This document shows, in pieces, positions 6,425-6,865 of a DNA stretch of 6,865 nucleotides. Under the pieces are notes generated by a model. That model worked only from the letters and a program-made list of their open reading frames with translations, made no database searches and was not told the origin of the DNA. The position numbers were made by a program, and so were the translations under genes. Each line of letters opens with the position of its first letter. The stretch's first letter is position 1. Location: the NCBI GenBank assembly GCA_003131705.1, contig PKUY01000062.1:13204-20068 (forward strand), written 5' to 3'. Origin of the DNA: Acidobacteriota bacterium. GTDB lineage: Bacteria; Acidobacteriota; Terriglobia; Acidiferrales; UBA7541.

Positions 6425-6430
6425 CACCTC
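6425..6430 (-). promoter_or_regulatory. Shine-Dalgarno GAGGTG for the carboxypeptidase-regulatory-like gene
   Basis: GAGGTG on the minus strand (6425-6430) ends 6 bases before ATG 6418. It fixes the start downstream of the longer open frame from 6493. Confidence 0.7.
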
Positions 6431-6438
6431 GCAACGAA

Positions 6439-6467
6439 ATTCTAAACCATGTTGCCGCGACGGTTCC
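6439..6467 (-). promoter_or_regulatory. Candidate promoter, possibly ECF-sigma type
   Basis: On the minus strand GGAACC (6462-6467) is followed after 17 bases by TAGAAT (6439-6444). GGAAC is the common -35 core of extracytoplasmic-function sigma factors, whereas TAGAAT resembles a housekeeping -10 box. The implied transcript would start about 14 bases before ATG 6418, only just including the ribosome-binding site, which weakens the call. Confidence 0.25.
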
Positions 6468-6570
6468 GGTTTTGCGGCGCGATTTTTCAGCATTGGTTAC
6501 CTGTCCGGCTGTCCAGCCTGCTATCGTGGGAACATCTTGTAATTCATCGAGATTTCTGACGGCGGGCTCG

Positions 6571-6602
6571 TTGACTGAAAAAATGCGTAGCTAGTTCATA
6601 AT
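6571..6602 (+). promoter_or_regulatory. Candidate promoter for the gene at 6659
   Basis: TTGACT (6571-6576, 5 of 6 bases of the -35 consensus) is followed by CATAAT (6597-6602, 5 of 6 of the -10 consensus). The 20-base spacer is longer than ideal. It lies in the 240-bp divergent gap and points toward ATG 6659, with a leader of about 50 bases. Confidence 0.3.
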
Positions 6603-6648
6603 TGAGTTGTATTCGGCTTCGCTGTGGCGCGAAAGAATAATTCACGTC

Positions 6649-6653
6649 AGGAG
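6649..6653 (+). promoter_or_regulatory. Shine-Dalgarno AGGAG for the 3'-edge gene
   Basis: AGGAG lies 5 bases upstream of ATG 6659 and selects that frame over the overlapping open frame that begins at 6607. Confidence 0.65.
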
Positions 6654-6658
6654 ACTCG

Positions 6659-6865
6659 ATGCCTCGTTACATCTCGCAACATACTCTGGCTTGCTTAACG
6701 CGCCAGGGTGCCGAAGAGCTTTCCAAGCGGCTCCATGGCGCAGAGGAAGAGGAGGGGCAAGTCTCCGCGCGGCGCGTCCTGTTCAACATGCAGGAAGGTA
6801 AAATGCTCGTCGAATTTGAGGCGCCTGCGCGGGAAGAGCTCGAAAAATGGCTCGCGGCTGAAAAG
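6659..6865 (+). CDS. Small conserved hypothetical protein, N-terminal 69 residues (3' end outside window)
   Basis: ATG 6659 with AGGAG upstream opens a frame that runs to the last base without a stop. The product starts MPRYISQHTLACLTRQ and has no signal peptide or membrane segment, so it is probably cytoplasmic. Residues 15-35 form a charged helix with a run of four glutamates (29-32) in a loop. Residues 37-53 (SARRVLFNMQEGKMLVE) look like two beta strands joined by a turn, and residues 56-68 start another amphipathic helix. The beta-alpha-beta pattern fits a small ferredoxin-like fold of the kind seen in DUF4242/nickel-binding-like proteins; I do not recognise it firmly. The sharp gene-like codon pattern and ribosome-binding site make it a real gene despite its absent end. 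Confidence 0.72.
   Translation, partial: MPRYISQHTLACLTRQGAEELSKRLHGAEEEEGQVSARRVLFNMQEGKMLVEFEAPAREELEKWLAAEK

Noticed and set aside
5969..6445. 158-residue open frame on the plus strand
   Set aside because: It is antisense to the carboxypeptidase-regulatory-like gene, rich in Arg/Ser/Gly, with no ribosome-binding site or domain.

Overview
The window is about 6.9 kb of moderately GC-rich bacterial DNA. It holds two genes cut by the window edges, four complete protein genes, and no RNA gene, CRISPR array or insertion sequence. The gene style suggests a soil Acidobacteriota (Terriglobia-like) genome or metagenome contig: a large secreted IPT/TIG plus beta-propeller protein, a small carboxypeptidase-regulatory-like protein, a secreted START-like protein, and mixed ATG/GTG/TTG starts. 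This is inference from family style, because there is no phylogenetic marker gene in the window.

Layout. Bases 1-500 (+) are the C-terminal end of an MFS transporter. Bases 582-1673 (+) encode an exported esterase D / antigen 85-type alpha/beta hydrolase with a strong Shine-Dalgarno sequence, 81 bp downstream and possibly co-transcribed. After a leader of about 280 bp, a large gene ending at 4702 (+) encodes a probable lipoprotein. It has three IPT/TIG domains, then seven WD40-like/PD40 repeats that should close into one seven-bladed propeller, then a C-terminal domain resembling divergent InlB B-repeats. A two-part hairpin fills the 85-bp convergent gap. Bases 4788-5678 (-) encode a secreted START/SRPBCC-like protein of unknown role. 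Bases 5679-6058 hold no intact gene, but contain what looks like the decayed C-terminus of a four-helix-bundle (23S rRNA IVP-type) protein and a paired AGTACT repeat. Bases 6059-6418 (-) encode a small exported carboxypeptidase-regulatory-like beta-sandwich protein. It is divergent from a gene starting at 6659 (+) that leaves the window after 69 codons.

Function. All four complete genes appear to encode exported proteins, so the region looks like an envelope/extracellular stretch of chromosome rather than one pathway. Apart from the possible MFS-esterase pair, strand changes and large gaps argue against a single operon. I found no convincing new multi-gene system. The most distinctive items are the cysteine-paired seven-blade propeller protein and the relic of a four-helix-bundle gene.
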